From: JASMHC01 sp964476515 | Lineage (GTDB): Bacteria; Pseudomonadota; Alphaproteobacteria; Rhodobacterales; Rhodobacteraceae | Assembly: GCA_964476515.1 (NCBI GenBank) | Contig: CAYZAY010000014.1 | Span: 1 to 39,271, forward strand | DNA: 39,271 bases | Direction: 5' to 3' | In this document: one piece after another, positions 25,792 through 33,114 of the stretch | Position numbering within the stretch: position 1 is the first letter of the stretch | Layout: each line of letters opens with the position of its first letter | The notes under the pieces: generated by a model | Database searches by the model: none | What the model saw: only the letters and a program-made list of their open reading frames with translations | What the model was told of the DNA's origin: nothing | Position numbers and translations under genes: made by a program

Positions 25792-26352
25792 TTAACCCAG
25801 TTTGATCGTGTTAGCGTCAATGAATTCAGCAACCGGAACCGGAAGGTTCTCAGGTGCTGGACCCTTACGAATACGACCTGATTGATCGTAGTGCGAGCCG
25901 TGGCATGGGCAGAACCAACCGCCAAACTCACCAGCGCCATCGCCAAGTGGAACGCAGCCAAGGTGGGTACAAACACCCATCATGACCAGCCATTCGCCAG
26001 CTTCGTCCATCGCGCGGTTTTCGTCGCTCGCCGGAGCAGCACCAGTGTTGTTGTTACGCGCGTCACCATCGGGAAGCACGTCAAGATCAACGGCGCGGGC
26101 AGCTTCGATTTCTTCCGCTGTACGACGGCGGATGAAAACCGGCTTACCAAGCCACTTAACTGTCAGCTGAGTGCCTGGTTCGATGCCGCTGATATCGACG
26201 CGAATCGATGAAAGCGCCTGAACGTCGGCGGATGGGTTCATTTGGTTGACCAGCGGCCAGATTGCAGCACCTGCGGTCACTGCGCCGGCACCAGCCGTGG
26301 CGTAGTAGAGGAAATCTCTGCGGGTGCCTTCGTGATCTTCTGCGTGGGACAC
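25792..26352 (-). CDS. petA: Rieske iron-sulfur subunit of the bc1 complex
   Basis: A 186-residue protein with a twin-arginine signal-anchor (TRRDFLYYATAGAGAVTAGAA) that holds it in the membrane. The periplasmic domain binds the 2Fe-2S cluster through CTHLGC (Cys128, His130, with the disulfide cysteine 133) and CPCHGSHYD (Cys148, disulfide Cys150, His151). The serine and tyrosine that raise the cluster potential are present in HGSHYD. It shuttles between cytochrome b and cytochrome c1 and is the first gene of the operon. Confidence 0.97.
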   Translation of the reverse strand: MSHAEDHEGTRRDFLYYATAGAGAVTAGAAIWPLVNQMNPSADVQALSSIRVDISGIEPGTQLTVKWLGKPVFIRRRTAEEIEAARAVDLDVLPDGDARNNNTGAAPASDENRAMDEAGEWLVMMGVCTHLGCVPLGDGAGEFGGWFCPCHGSHYDQSGRIRKGPAPENLPVPVAEFIDANTIKLG

Positions 26353-26575
26353 GAGGTTTCTCCAATTTTCGTCAGTCGTAACCGACCATATACAGATTTA
26401 GGCCGCAGTCACCTGCAGCCCGTCCGAGGGCGTGTTTAGCGCCGGAAAACCAATGCGTAAAGCGCACTTTATGCCGCTTTGCATATCCGAGCGCATGTGT
26501 CGCGGTTGCAGGCGGTAAAAATGCATCCTATTTTGCCTTAGGACGCGTGCCAAATTTGCTTTTAGGTAGAAATTA
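26353..26575. promoter_or_regulatory. divergent promoter region of the bc1 operon and the barrel gene
   Basis: This 223-bp gap should hold promoters for petABC leftwards and for the LpxQ-like gene rightwards. I see an imperfect inverted repeat, ATGC-GT-AAAGCG (26453-26464) against CGCTTTGCAT (26475-26484), with a 10-nt loop and a 2-nt bulge. No FNR-type TTGAT-N4-ATCAA box was found by eye. Confidence 0.35.
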
Positions 26576-27226
26576 ATGCTCAGACCGATTCTCTTTGGCG
26601 CGCTCGCCGCGCTTTCCTTTTCCCAGCAAGCGACTGCAGAAACTATTTACAGCATGTATGGTGGTTGGCAGACATCTCCTCATTCGCATGTCAGTGGTGA
26701 TCACCCTGACGGCGGGACTTATGACACGGTTTTTGGTTGGGACGGCAAGTCTTTTTCAATGCCGCCCTATTACGGCGTACGTGTCGAATGGTGGGATGGC
26801 GATTGGTCAACACAGGTCGAATTCACCCATGCCAAGGTGTACGCGAATGACACCGAAAGGGATGCCGTTGATTTTGAGCGTTTCGAATTCACCGATGGCC
26901 ACAATCTGTTCACCGTGAACCGCGTGAAACGCTGGGACAGCGCTATCGAAGGGCGTACGCTATACGCTGGTGCTGGTGCGGGGTTTGCGCTGCCACACGT
27001 AGATGTGTTCAGCGACGGTGGCGAACGCACATATGGATACCAACTGACCGGCCCGGCGGCGAAGCTATTGGCAGGCGTCAGTCAGCCGATTGGCGATAAC
27101 CTGACTGCGTTTGCCGAATACCAGTTCACGATGTCGTGGAACGAAGGCACCCTGACAGGTGGCGGTACTTTTGATACCCGCATTATCACCAATGCTCTGA
27201 ATTTCGGTATTGGCTGGGAATACTGA
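26576..27226 (+). CDS. outer-membrane beta-barrel protein, lipid A oxidase (LpxQ)-like
   Basis: A 216-residue protein with a signal peptide (cleavage after QQATA) and alternating hydrophobic strands ending in an aromatic residue (NALNFGIGWEY), as expected for a small outer-membrane barrel. The pattern YGGWQTSPHS, PPYYGVRVEWW, EFTHAKVYA, EFTDGHNLFTVN and TRIITNALN resembles proteins annotated as lipid A oxidase in Rhizobiales and Rhodobacterales. LpxQ oxidises the proximal glucosamine of lipid A to 2-aminogluconate. Whether this homologue keeps that activity is unknown; a structural OmpA-type barrel is the alternative. The stop abuts the stop of the convergent GST gene, so TGATCA serves both. 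Confidence 0.6.
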   Translation: MLRPILFGALAALSFSQQATAETIYSMYGGWQTSPHSHVSGDHPDGGTYDTVFGWDGKSFSMPPYYGVRVEWWDGDWSTQVEFTHAKVYANDTERDAVDFERFEFTDGHNLFTVNRVKRWDSAIEGRTLYAGAGAGFALPHVDVFSDGGERTYGYQLTGPAAKLLAGVSQPIGDNLTAFAEYQFTMSWNEGTLTGGGTFDTRIITNALNFGIGWEY

Positions 27227-27829
27227 TCAAGCTGGTGCAGTCGCGACCATTGCCGGACGATTGCTGAATTCAGCGTACCAATTTGCCAGTTCGGGATTTG
27301 CACTGCGCCAGTCCCGTTCTGGATGGCGGAAGTCAACGTAGTTCAAAGCACAGGCAACGCCGATTTGTCCGATATTTAAAGACCCTTTCAAGTGGGTCAT
27401 CCAAGAACCGTTAATCGCAATAATAGATCTTTCGGCCTTGGCCCACTGTGCTTCGATCCAAGGCGCATAAACCATATCTTCGGGGCGAATACGGCGCTCA
27501 TAGGTCATGAGAACCGCAGCATCCATTATGGCGTCGGCCGTAGCTTCGAGTGTTAGTAGCTTCCAGAGGTCATCTTTGGGATACAGATTGGCACCGCCAC
27601 GATCATCAAGATACTGGCAGATCACGCGGCTATCATAAAGGGCCGAACCGTCTTCGATAATCAAAGAAGGGATTTTCCCAGAAGGGTTCGCCGCGACCGC
27701 GCTATCGTCGCTGTTCACCGGAGTGGTTGCGACCGAAACAAGCTCGGTTTCGTTTATTAACCCGGTTTCGACAAGAACGACGTGAACTTTGCGAACAAAT
27801 GGAGATGCGCTGGCGTAGATGAGTTTCAT
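27227..27829 (-). CDS. glutathione S-transferase family protein
   Basis: A 200-residue GST. The thioredoxin-like N-domain opens MKLIYASASPFVRKVHVVLVETGL and carries the cis-proline and glutathione gamma-glutamyl contact in GKIPSLIIEDGSALYDSRVICQYLDD. An all-helical C-domain follows. The catalytic residue is probably one of the serines in ASASPF. Substrate unknown. It is the last of the minus-strand genes here, 69 bp after another GST, to which it is only distantly similar. Confidence 0.9.
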   Translation of the reverse strand: MKLIYASASPFVRKVHVVLVETGLINETELVSVATTPVNSDDSAVAANPSGKIPSLIIEDGSALYDSRVICQYLDDRGGANLYPKDDLWKLLTLEATADAIMDAAVLMTYERRIRPEDMVYAPWIEAQWAKAERSIIAINGSWMTHLKGSLNIGQIGVACALNYVDFRHPERDWRSANPELANWYAEFSNRPAMVATAPA

Positions 27830-27898
27830 GACGGTTCCTTATGATTACGGTGCGATGTTGCGGCCCCAGTCGTGGATTATCAAGAGACGGTTTTGAAC

Positions 27899-28528
27899 CT
27901 ATGGGAATAGGGTCACGGGATCACCGTGTTTCCAGACAGGATACTTTGTCATGATCGCTTTAAGCCGATCAGATGCAAGAAAGCTTTCAAGCCACGCAGA
28001 CAGGTCTGTCCAGTCCTGGCTATCAAACCATTCCCTATCGGTGTTCGCGAACTGACGGACAAAGGGCAGGGTCGCCATGTCGGCAAACGTGAGATCGCCC
28101 CCGAACAACCATGGTTGGTTCTGCAGTCGGCCGTTTAGATCAAAAAGATACTCGCTGGCTTTTTCACGCTCATCCAGTTTGTCGGCATCGTCGTAGCGGG
28201 TGGAATATTTGTAGCGATCAAGGGCGGTTTTGAATGGGCCTTCGATCTGATCGACGATGTCGTGGCCTTCATCTGGCATGTCCAACCAGCACTCTGGATC
28301 GTTTTTCTTCAAAGCCCAAAGCATGATGTCGCGACTTTCGTCGATAGTTTCGGCATCGGAAGCCAAACAAGGAACTGTGGCGCTAGGCGATGCGTCCAAA
28401 AACTCGGATGCTTTATCCCGTAACAGAATTTCGCGCAGCTCAACCTCAATCCCAGCGCTCTGAATAGCGAGGCGCGCGCGTATCGCGTAAGGGCATCGGC
28501 GGAAGCTATAGAGGATAGGGCGGGTCAT
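27899..28528 (-). CDS. glutathione S-transferase with CPYA motif
   Basis: A 209-residue GST. The N-terminal thioredoxin-like domain has RRCPYAIRARLAI, so a cysteine stands at the active site as in omega- or glutaredoxin-like GSTs, and SATVPCLASDAETIDESRDIMLWAL provides the glutathione-binding segment. The helical C-domain includes DLTFADMATLPFVRQF. A role in deglutathionylation or thiol transfer is more likely than classical conjugation. It lies 9 nt downstream of mtaB and is probably co-transcribed with it. Confidence 0.88.
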   Translation of the reverse strand: MTRPILYSFRRCPYAIRARLAIQSAGIEVELREILLRDKASEFLDASPSATVPCLASDAETIDESRDIMLWALKKNDPECWLDMPDEGHDIVDQIEGPFKTALDRYKYSTRYDDADKLDEREKASEYLFDLNGRLQNQPWLFGGDLTFADMATLPFVRQFANTDREWFDSQDWTDLSAWLESFLASDRLKAIMTKYPVWKHGDPVTLFP

Positions 28529-28537
28529 TGGATATTT

Positions 28538-29809
28538 TTAGACAGAAAAAGCCTGAAGTTGTTGCCCCAAGATGCCAGAGATTTCGGCGCGGACGATCTG
28601 ACCTTCGGGTTGAGGCTGTTCGAAAGTGACTTCGGTGAATTGCTCGGTACGACCCATTTGCGGGTTTTCCATCAGGACGTTGAGAGCTTTTCCAAGTTGC
28701 TGTTGGAGATGGCGGGCAACTTGTTGTTCACCGGCTGTGCGCAATTGGGCTGCTCGGGCTTTTATCACGTTGCCGTTTACTTGGTTCGGAATTTTCGCGG
28801 CTGGCGTGCCTTCGCGCTTTGAATAGGGGAAGACGTGTAGCCAAGTCAGGTTGCAGTCTTGGACTAGCTTCAGAGAGTTCTGAAAGTGCGTGTCGGTTTC
28901 TGTCGGAAAACCCGCAATGATATCAGCGCCAAAGGTCATGTCAGGGCGTAGACGGATGGCGTCTTCGGTGAAGCGGATGGCGTCGTCACGCAAGTGTCGC
29001 CGCTTCATGCGTTTTAGGATCAGATCGTCACCGTGCTGCAGGCTGAGATGAAGGTGCGGCATCAAACGCGGCTCGGATGCGATGGCCTGCATCAGGTTAT
29101 CATCGACTTCGATGGAATCGATTGAGCTGATCCTAAGGCGTGGCAAATCCGGAACCAGTTTTAGGATGCGCATCACAAGGTCGCCAAGCTTTGGCTGGGC
29201 GGGTAAATCCGCGCCCCAGCTTGTCAGGTCAACGCCTGTCAGGACGACTTCGTTGAAGCCTTTGTCGACCAACCTCTTGATCTGATCCACAACGACTCCG
29301 GCGGGGACTGACCGTGAATTTCCGCGGCCGTATGGGATAATGCAGAACGTACAGCGATGATCGCAGCCATTTTGGACCTGAACATAGGCGCGCGAACGGG
29401 TGCCGAAGCCGTCGATCAGATGGCCGGCGGTTTCTGTGACTGACATGATGTCGTCCACTTGGACCTTTTCAGATGTCCCGATGAAGTCCGCCGCCATTCC
29501 GGCCCAAGTTTCGGGGTTCATCTTTTCGGTGTTGCCGATGACGCGATCGACCTCGGGCATTTCGGCGAAAGTGTCAGGTTCGGTTTGCGCGGCGCATCCT
29601 GTTACGATCAGCTTTGCCTCTGGATTGTCGCGGCGCAGTTTTCGAATGTCCTGACGCGCTTTGCGCACAGCTTCGGCGGTCACAGCGCAGGTATTGACGA
29701 CGATAGCATCGCCCAATCCGGCTGAGGCGGTCATGTCACGGATGGCTTCGGTCTCATACGCGTTGAGCCTGCAGCCATGAGTCGAAAAGACCGGCGGCTG
29801 CTTGTTCAT
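28538..29809 (-). CDS. mtaB: tRNA (N6-threonylcarbamoyladenosine-C2)-methylthiotransferase MtaB
   Basis: I start at the ATG at 29807-29809 (MNKQPPVFSTHGCRLNAYE), giving 423 residues; the longer frame adds only dapF-overlapping sequence. The UPF0004 domain contributes cluster cysteines in STHGCRLN, VNTCAVTAEA and VTGCAAQ. The radical SAM cluster motif is CDHRCTFCIIPYGRG, followed by a C-terminal TRAM-like segment. The enzyme converts t6A to ms2t6A at position 37 of tRNAs reading ANN codons. STHGC, rather than MiaB- or RimO-type starts, separates it from its relatives. Start and dapF stop overlap as ATGA. Confidence 0.94.
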   Translation of the reverse strand: MNKQPPVFSTHGCRLNAYETEAIRDMTASAGLGDAIVVNTCAVTAEAVRKARQDIRKLRRDNPEAKLIVTGCAAQTEPDTFAEMPEVDRVIGNTEKMNPETWAGMAADFIGTSEKVQVDDIMSVTETAGHLIDGFGTRSRAYVQVQNGCDHRCTFCIIPYGRGNSRSVPAGVVVDQIKRLVDKGFNEVVLTGVDLTSWGADLPAQPKLGDLVMRILKLVPDLPRLRISSIDSIEVDDNLMQAIASEPRLMPHLHLSLQHGDDLILKRMKRRHLRDDAIRFTEDAIRLRPDMTFGADIIAGFPTETDTHFQNSLKLVQDCNLTWLHVFPYSKREGTPAAKIPNQVNGNVIKARAAQLRTAGEQQVARHLQQQLGKALNVLMENPQMGRTEQFTEVTFEQPQPEGQIVRAEISGILGQQLQAFSV

Positions 29810-30642
29810 TTCAGCGACTCCAGAAACTGATCCGTGAAGCTTCCGGTCATGACGTGCATGGTCGGTCCGGTCATCCAAACCCCATCATCGCGCCAGTCTA
29901 TCTGAATCTGCCCGCCATCAAGGTCGATCTTGACGCTTCGTCCGGTCAATCCGCGACGGGCCGCGGCAACAGCGGTTGCACAAGACGACGATCCACTGGC
30001 CAGCGTAATTCCGGTTCCGCGTTCCCAGACACGCATTCTTAGATGATCAGGGCCAATCACGGTGGCGAACTGAACATTGGTGCGTTCGGGAAACAACGGG
30101 TGGTATTCCATTTCAGAGCCCCGCGTCGCGAGGTCTATGGCTTCGGCATCATCAACAAAGAACGTGCAATGAGGATTGCCCATTCCGGTTGCTGTCGGCC
30201 CACCTTCGATAGGAAGAGACAGCGTGTCCATCTCATCCGCCAATGGCACGTCCTGCCAATTGGTTAACGGCTGCCCCATGTTGATAGAGGTAAGCCCGCC
30301 CCCAACGTCCTTTGCTTCAAGCGTGCCTCGGTCAGTTGTCAACGTAAGCTCGCTTTGGCCTGACAGATCCATGATGTGACGCGCAATGCAGCGCGTCGCG
30401 TTTCCACAGGCAGCAGAAAAAGACCCGTCGGCGTTGTAAAACACTAGATGGGCATCCGCAGTTTCACTGGGTTCAATAATCGCAAGCTGGTCAAAACCGA
30501 TACCCATATGACGGTCGGCAATTCCCCTAACTTGGTTTTGCGTAAGCGAAATCGAATCGTCACGCGCATCGAAAACGACAAAGTCGTTTCCCAAGCCGTG
30601 CATTTTATAAAACGCACGCGAGCGATTTAGATCCTGTTCCAT
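29806..30642 (-). CDS. dapF: diaminopimelate epimerase
   Basis: A 278-residue PLP-independent racemase with two pseudo-symmetric halves. The catalytic cysteines are in AACGNATRC and SGSSSCATAVAA, and the N-terminal KMHGLGNDFVVFDAR is typical. It interconverts LL- and meso-diaminopimelate for lysine and peptidoglycan. The 4-nt overlap with mtaB indicates coupled translation. The C-terminal segment VWMTGPTMHVMTG matches the family end. Confidence 0.96.
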   Translation of the reverse strand: MEQDLNRSRAFYKMHGLGNDFVVFDARDDSISLTQNQVRGIADRHMGIGFDQLAIIEPSETADAHLVFYNADGSFSAACGNATRCIARHIMDLSGQSELTLTTDRGTLEAKDVGGGLTSINMGQPLTNWQDVPLADEMDTLSLPIEGGPTATGMGNPHCTFFVDDAEAIDLATRGSEMEYHPLFPERTNVQFATVIGPDHLRMRVWERGTGITLASGSSSCATAVAAARRGLTGRSVKIDLDGGQIQIDWRDDGVWMTGPTMHVMTGSFTDQFLESLK

Positions 30643-30819
30643 GTCGCGGATATACGCGCGATTGTTCGTTCTTTCCAGTGCTCGTCCTGCGCTGTTTGGC
30701 GTTCGGCGTGAGTCAATTCGAATTCAGGCCACCATTAGTGTTTTACAGACGTTTCGAGCCCAGATGTTGAGAGTGTGAGAGTTGGCAAGATATTATTGTG
30801 TTATAGGCACTTTTTTGGG

Positions 30820-30848
30820 TTGACCCTTCCCGCCGCTCTTTCTAGATA
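30820..30848 (+). promoter_or_regulatory. sigma-70-type promoter of tRNA-Lys
   Basis: TTGACC at 30820-30825 and TAGATA at 30843-30848 are separated by exactly 17 nt, ending 11 nt before the mature tRNA. Spacing and -35 quality are close to consensus. Confidence 0.8.
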
Positions 30849-30859
30849 CCGCCTCCAGT

Positions 30860-30935
30860 GGGCCGTTAGCTCAGTTGGTAGAGCAACTGACTTTTAATCA
30901 GTGGGTCGCAGGTTCGAATCCTGCACGGCTCACCA
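30860..30935 (+). tRNA. tRNA-Lys (anticodon TTT)
   Basis: A complete cloverleaf: acceptor GGGCCGT/ACGGCTC, D arm AGCTCAGTTGGTAGAGC, anticodon stem ACTGA/TCAGT around the loop CTTTTAA (anticodon TTT) and T arm GCAGG-TTCGAAT-CCTGC. CCA is encoded. It is followed by a terminator hairpin and then by accessory, decayed DNA, as expected for a used integration site. Confidence 0.97.
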
Positions 30936-30943
30936 CTAAAATC

Positions 30944-30980
30944 AAAGGCTTAGCCGTAATTGGCTGAGCCTTTTGCTTTT
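30944..30980 (+). terminator. rho-independent terminator of tRNA-Lys
   Basis: AAAGGCTTAGCC (30944-30955) pairs with GGCTGAGCCTTT (30962-30973) through 12 bp with one G-T pair and a 6-nt loop. It is followed by TGCTTTT. Confidence 0.87.
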
Positions 30981-30990
30981 CAGGGGGGTG

Positions 30991-31012
30991 TATGGGGGAC
31001 ATATGGGGGACA
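30991..31012. repeat. perfect tandem 11-mer downstream of tRNA-Lys
   Basis: TATGGGGGACA occurs twice in direct succession (30991-31001 and 31002-31012), 55 nt after the tRNA end. Short direct repeats in this position resemble integrase arm-type sites beside tRNA attachment sites, but no integrase gene is present. The following 190 bp hold no recognisable gene. Confidence 0.6.
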
Positions 31013-31139
31013 AAAACGAGTGAATTCCCTCACAGTTTGTGCTACGCACACGCGTGCGCATCACTGCCAGCAGTGTGTGAATCGGCGATCGCAGGCGGGG
31101 CGGAGTGGCTGCATCTGAACTAGTCGCAAGTAATTGGAG

Positions 31140-31465
31140 TAGCCCCCTGCAAGTGGTCCACCAACTGGGATAGTTTTGTCCCGCAAATTGGAGGATCAGC
31201 GAAGGTTGGGAAACGAGAGAAGCCCGAAGAGATAGTATCGAAGCTTCGGCAAGTTGAAGTTCTGCAAGGGCAAGGGATGACGATAGCGGATGCGGTGCGC
31301 CAGATCGGCGTGACGCAACAGACGTTATATCGATGGCGGAAACTGTATGGCGGGATGGGAACGTTTTTACAACTTCCACAGGCCTCATGGTGCTCACAAC
31401 GGTAAAACGCCTTACGAAGCTCTCAGAGAAAAGCTATAGTCAAACTCTGAAATGTCCCACGGGTA
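31140..31465 (+). mobile_element. IS3-type insertion sequence remnant with internal deletion
   Basis: Two transposase fragments are joined directly. From 31205 one frame reads GKREKPEEIVSKLRQVE, then MTIADAVRQIGVTQQTLYRWRKLYGGM, an IS3-family OrfA helix-turn-helix. From 31365 another frame reads FYNFHRPHGAHNGKTPYEAL and stops at 31437-31439, the typical end of the OrfB integrase. Everything between, including the DDE residues, is missing, so the copy is inactive. The outer limits are approximate; I could not identify a convincing matched pair of terminal inverted repeats. It joins the truncated AGE gene on its right. Confidence 0.8.
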
Positions 31466-31795
31466 ACCGCACCTTACACGCTGGATTTTGACGGAACCCC
31501 CCACATCCGCGCGCGCTATTGGTGGCCGGTGACCGAAGCGATTGGTGTGATAGCGAGTTTCCTGAAGCTATCACCATGTCAGCCGGACGAAGATTGGTAC
31601 CGGAAACTATGGTTGTTCGCTTCAGAGAATTTCATCGACAAAGAAAACGGCGGCTGGTTTCCGGAAATTGATGAATTTGGGAAGCAATCGAACCTTCAGT
31701 TCGTGGGTAAACCCGACATCTATCATTCAGCGCAAGCTGCATTGCTTCCGCTATCTAACGGTGTTTCACGCATGGCGGAAAGTCTGTCCAATTAA
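31466..31795 (+). pseudogene. AGE-family (N-acylglucosamine 2-epimerase-like) gene, 3' fragment
   Basis: The frame gives about 109 residues of the C-terminal part of an AGE/YihS-type sugar epimerase or isomerase: YTLDFDGTPHIRARYWWPVTEAIG, ENFIDKENGGWFPEIDEFG and GKPDIYHSAQAALLPL. A whole enzyme has about 400 residues in an alpha/alpha barrel, so roughly three quarters are gone. Similarity begins just where the insertion sequence remnant ends, so IS insertion and deletion probably removed the front. The GTG at 31529 is the first start-like codon but lies inside conserved sequence. The stop interlocks with that of the convergent aminotransferase. Confidence 0.75.
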
Positions 31796-33114
31796 TTACA
31801 GACTTCGGTCACAGCCTTTGTCAGTTTGTCGACGACTTCGCCAATCTGGTTTTCCGTGGCTATGAATGGTGGTGCCAGAAGAACGTGATCGCCGCTATGT
31901 CCATCGCGGGTTCCGGGCATGGGGTAGCAGATCAAACCGTGCTTCATGGCTGCCTTTTTCAACCTTCCCGCCACTGCGCGTTTGGGGTCGAAAGGGGATT
32001 TGCTGGCGCGGTCCTCGACGAATTCGATGCCATAAAACAAGCCGCGTCCGCGTATGTCGCCGACATTCGGGTGTTGGGCGAGCGATGATTGCAGCGCGTC
32101 TTGCAGCACGCTGCCCATTTTTGTGACGCGGGTAAGCAGATCGCGGTTCAGGATTGCGTTCACCACCGCTAATCCCGCAGCGCAGGCGGCTGGGTGTCCG
32201 ATGTAGGTGTGGCCATGCTGAAAGAAGCCAGAGCCTTGTTCGATAACCTGATACAGTTGGTCGGTGCAGATCATTGCGCCAACGGGTTGATATCCGGCAC
32301 CCAAGCCCTTTGCTATACACAGTATGTCCGGAACGACACCTTCGGCATCGCAGGCGAAAAGATGGCCGGTCCGACCCATGCCGCACATGACCTCATCAAG
32401 GATCAACAGCACGCCGTATTTGTCGCAAATCTCGCGGATGCGTTTGAAATAGCCCTCTACCGGCGGCACAGCGCCCAATGTTGCGCCGACAACTGGTTCG
32501 GCGATAAATGCCATCACACTGTCAGTGCCAAGACGCAGGATTTCGTCTTCCAGTTCCTGCGCGACGCGCTGGCCGTATTCGAAACTCGTCTCGTCATCAC
32601 GCTTTTCCGCATATTCGTAACACGGCGCGATGTGGTTCACGTCGATCAACAGCGGCGAGAATTGACGTCGGCGCCACTGATTGCCGCCCACCGCCAGTAC
32701 CCCAAGCGTATTGCCATGATAACTTTGACGCCGTGCGATGATGTGGCGGCGCTGCGGCTGACCGTTTTCGACGTGATATTGCCGCGCCAGTTTTAGCGCG
32801 GCTTCTGTGGCCTCTGATCCGCCAGACACAAAATATACCCGATCAAGCCGCCCGGGCGCGTGCTTGATCAGCAAATCTGCAAGCTGCTCGGCCGGTTCGC
32901 TGGTGAAAAACCCTGTGTGCGCAAAGGCAAGATCCGAAAGCTGCTTTTGAACGGCCTCGATAATTTCAGGCTCTCCATGCCCGAGGCACGACACCGCAGC
33001 CCCGCCAGAGCCGTCGAAGTATTGTTTTCCATCGGTGTCATAAAGGTAGCAACCTTCCCCGTACGAGGCGGTGGGCAGCGAAGCCTTGGTGTGGCGAGGG
33101 AAGACATGGCTCAT
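31792..33114 (-). CDS. class III PLP-dependent aminotransferase
   Basis: A 440-residue fold-type I transaminase of the omega-amino acid/beta-alanine-pyruvate group. The PLP phosphate loop is VSGGSEATEAALKLARQ, the aspartate pairing with the pyridine nitrogen is in LLILDEVMCGMGRTG (Asp240), and the Schiff-base lysine is Lys269 in CIAKGLGAGYQPVGA. It moves an amino group from a terminal or beta amine to a keto acid, typically pyruvate. The start overlaps the stop of the upstream BKACE gene by 4 nt, so both are made from one message. A beta- or omega-amino acid substrate is inferred from family and neighbour. Confidence 0.9.
   Translation of the reverse strand: MSHVFPRHTKASLPTASYGEGCYLYDTDGKQYFDGSGGAAVSCLGHGEPEIIEAVQKQLSDLAFAHTGFFTSEPAEQLADLLIKHAPGRLDRVYFVSGGSEATEAALKLARQYHVENGQPQRRHIIARRQSYHGNTLGVLAVGGNQWRRRQFSPLLIDVNHIAPCYEYAEKRDDETSFEYGQRVAQELEDEILRLGTDSVMAFIAEPVVGATLGAVPPVEGYFKRIREICDKYGVLLILDEVMCGMGRTGHLFACDAEGVVPDILCIAKGLGAGYQPVGAMICTDQLYQVIEQGSGFFQHGHTYIGHPAACAAGLAVVNAILNRDLLTRVTKMGSVLQDALQSSLAQHPNVGDIRGRGLFYGIEFVEDRASKSPFDPKRAVAGRLKKAAMKHGLICYPMPGTRDGHSGDHVLLAPPFIATENQIGEVVDKLTKAVTEVCN

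Noticed and set aside
31061..31075. CACTG-CCAG-CAGTG inverted repeat between the tandem 11-mer and the IS remnant
   Set aside because: Only 5-bp arms in a region with no gene start or T-run; compatible with chance.
30942..31397. Minus-strand ORF of 151 codons after tRNA-Lys
   Set aside because: It runs antisense through the tRNA terminator and the transposase fragments, has low-complexity Ser/Arg/Leu composition and no family pattern; the plus strand explains the region better.
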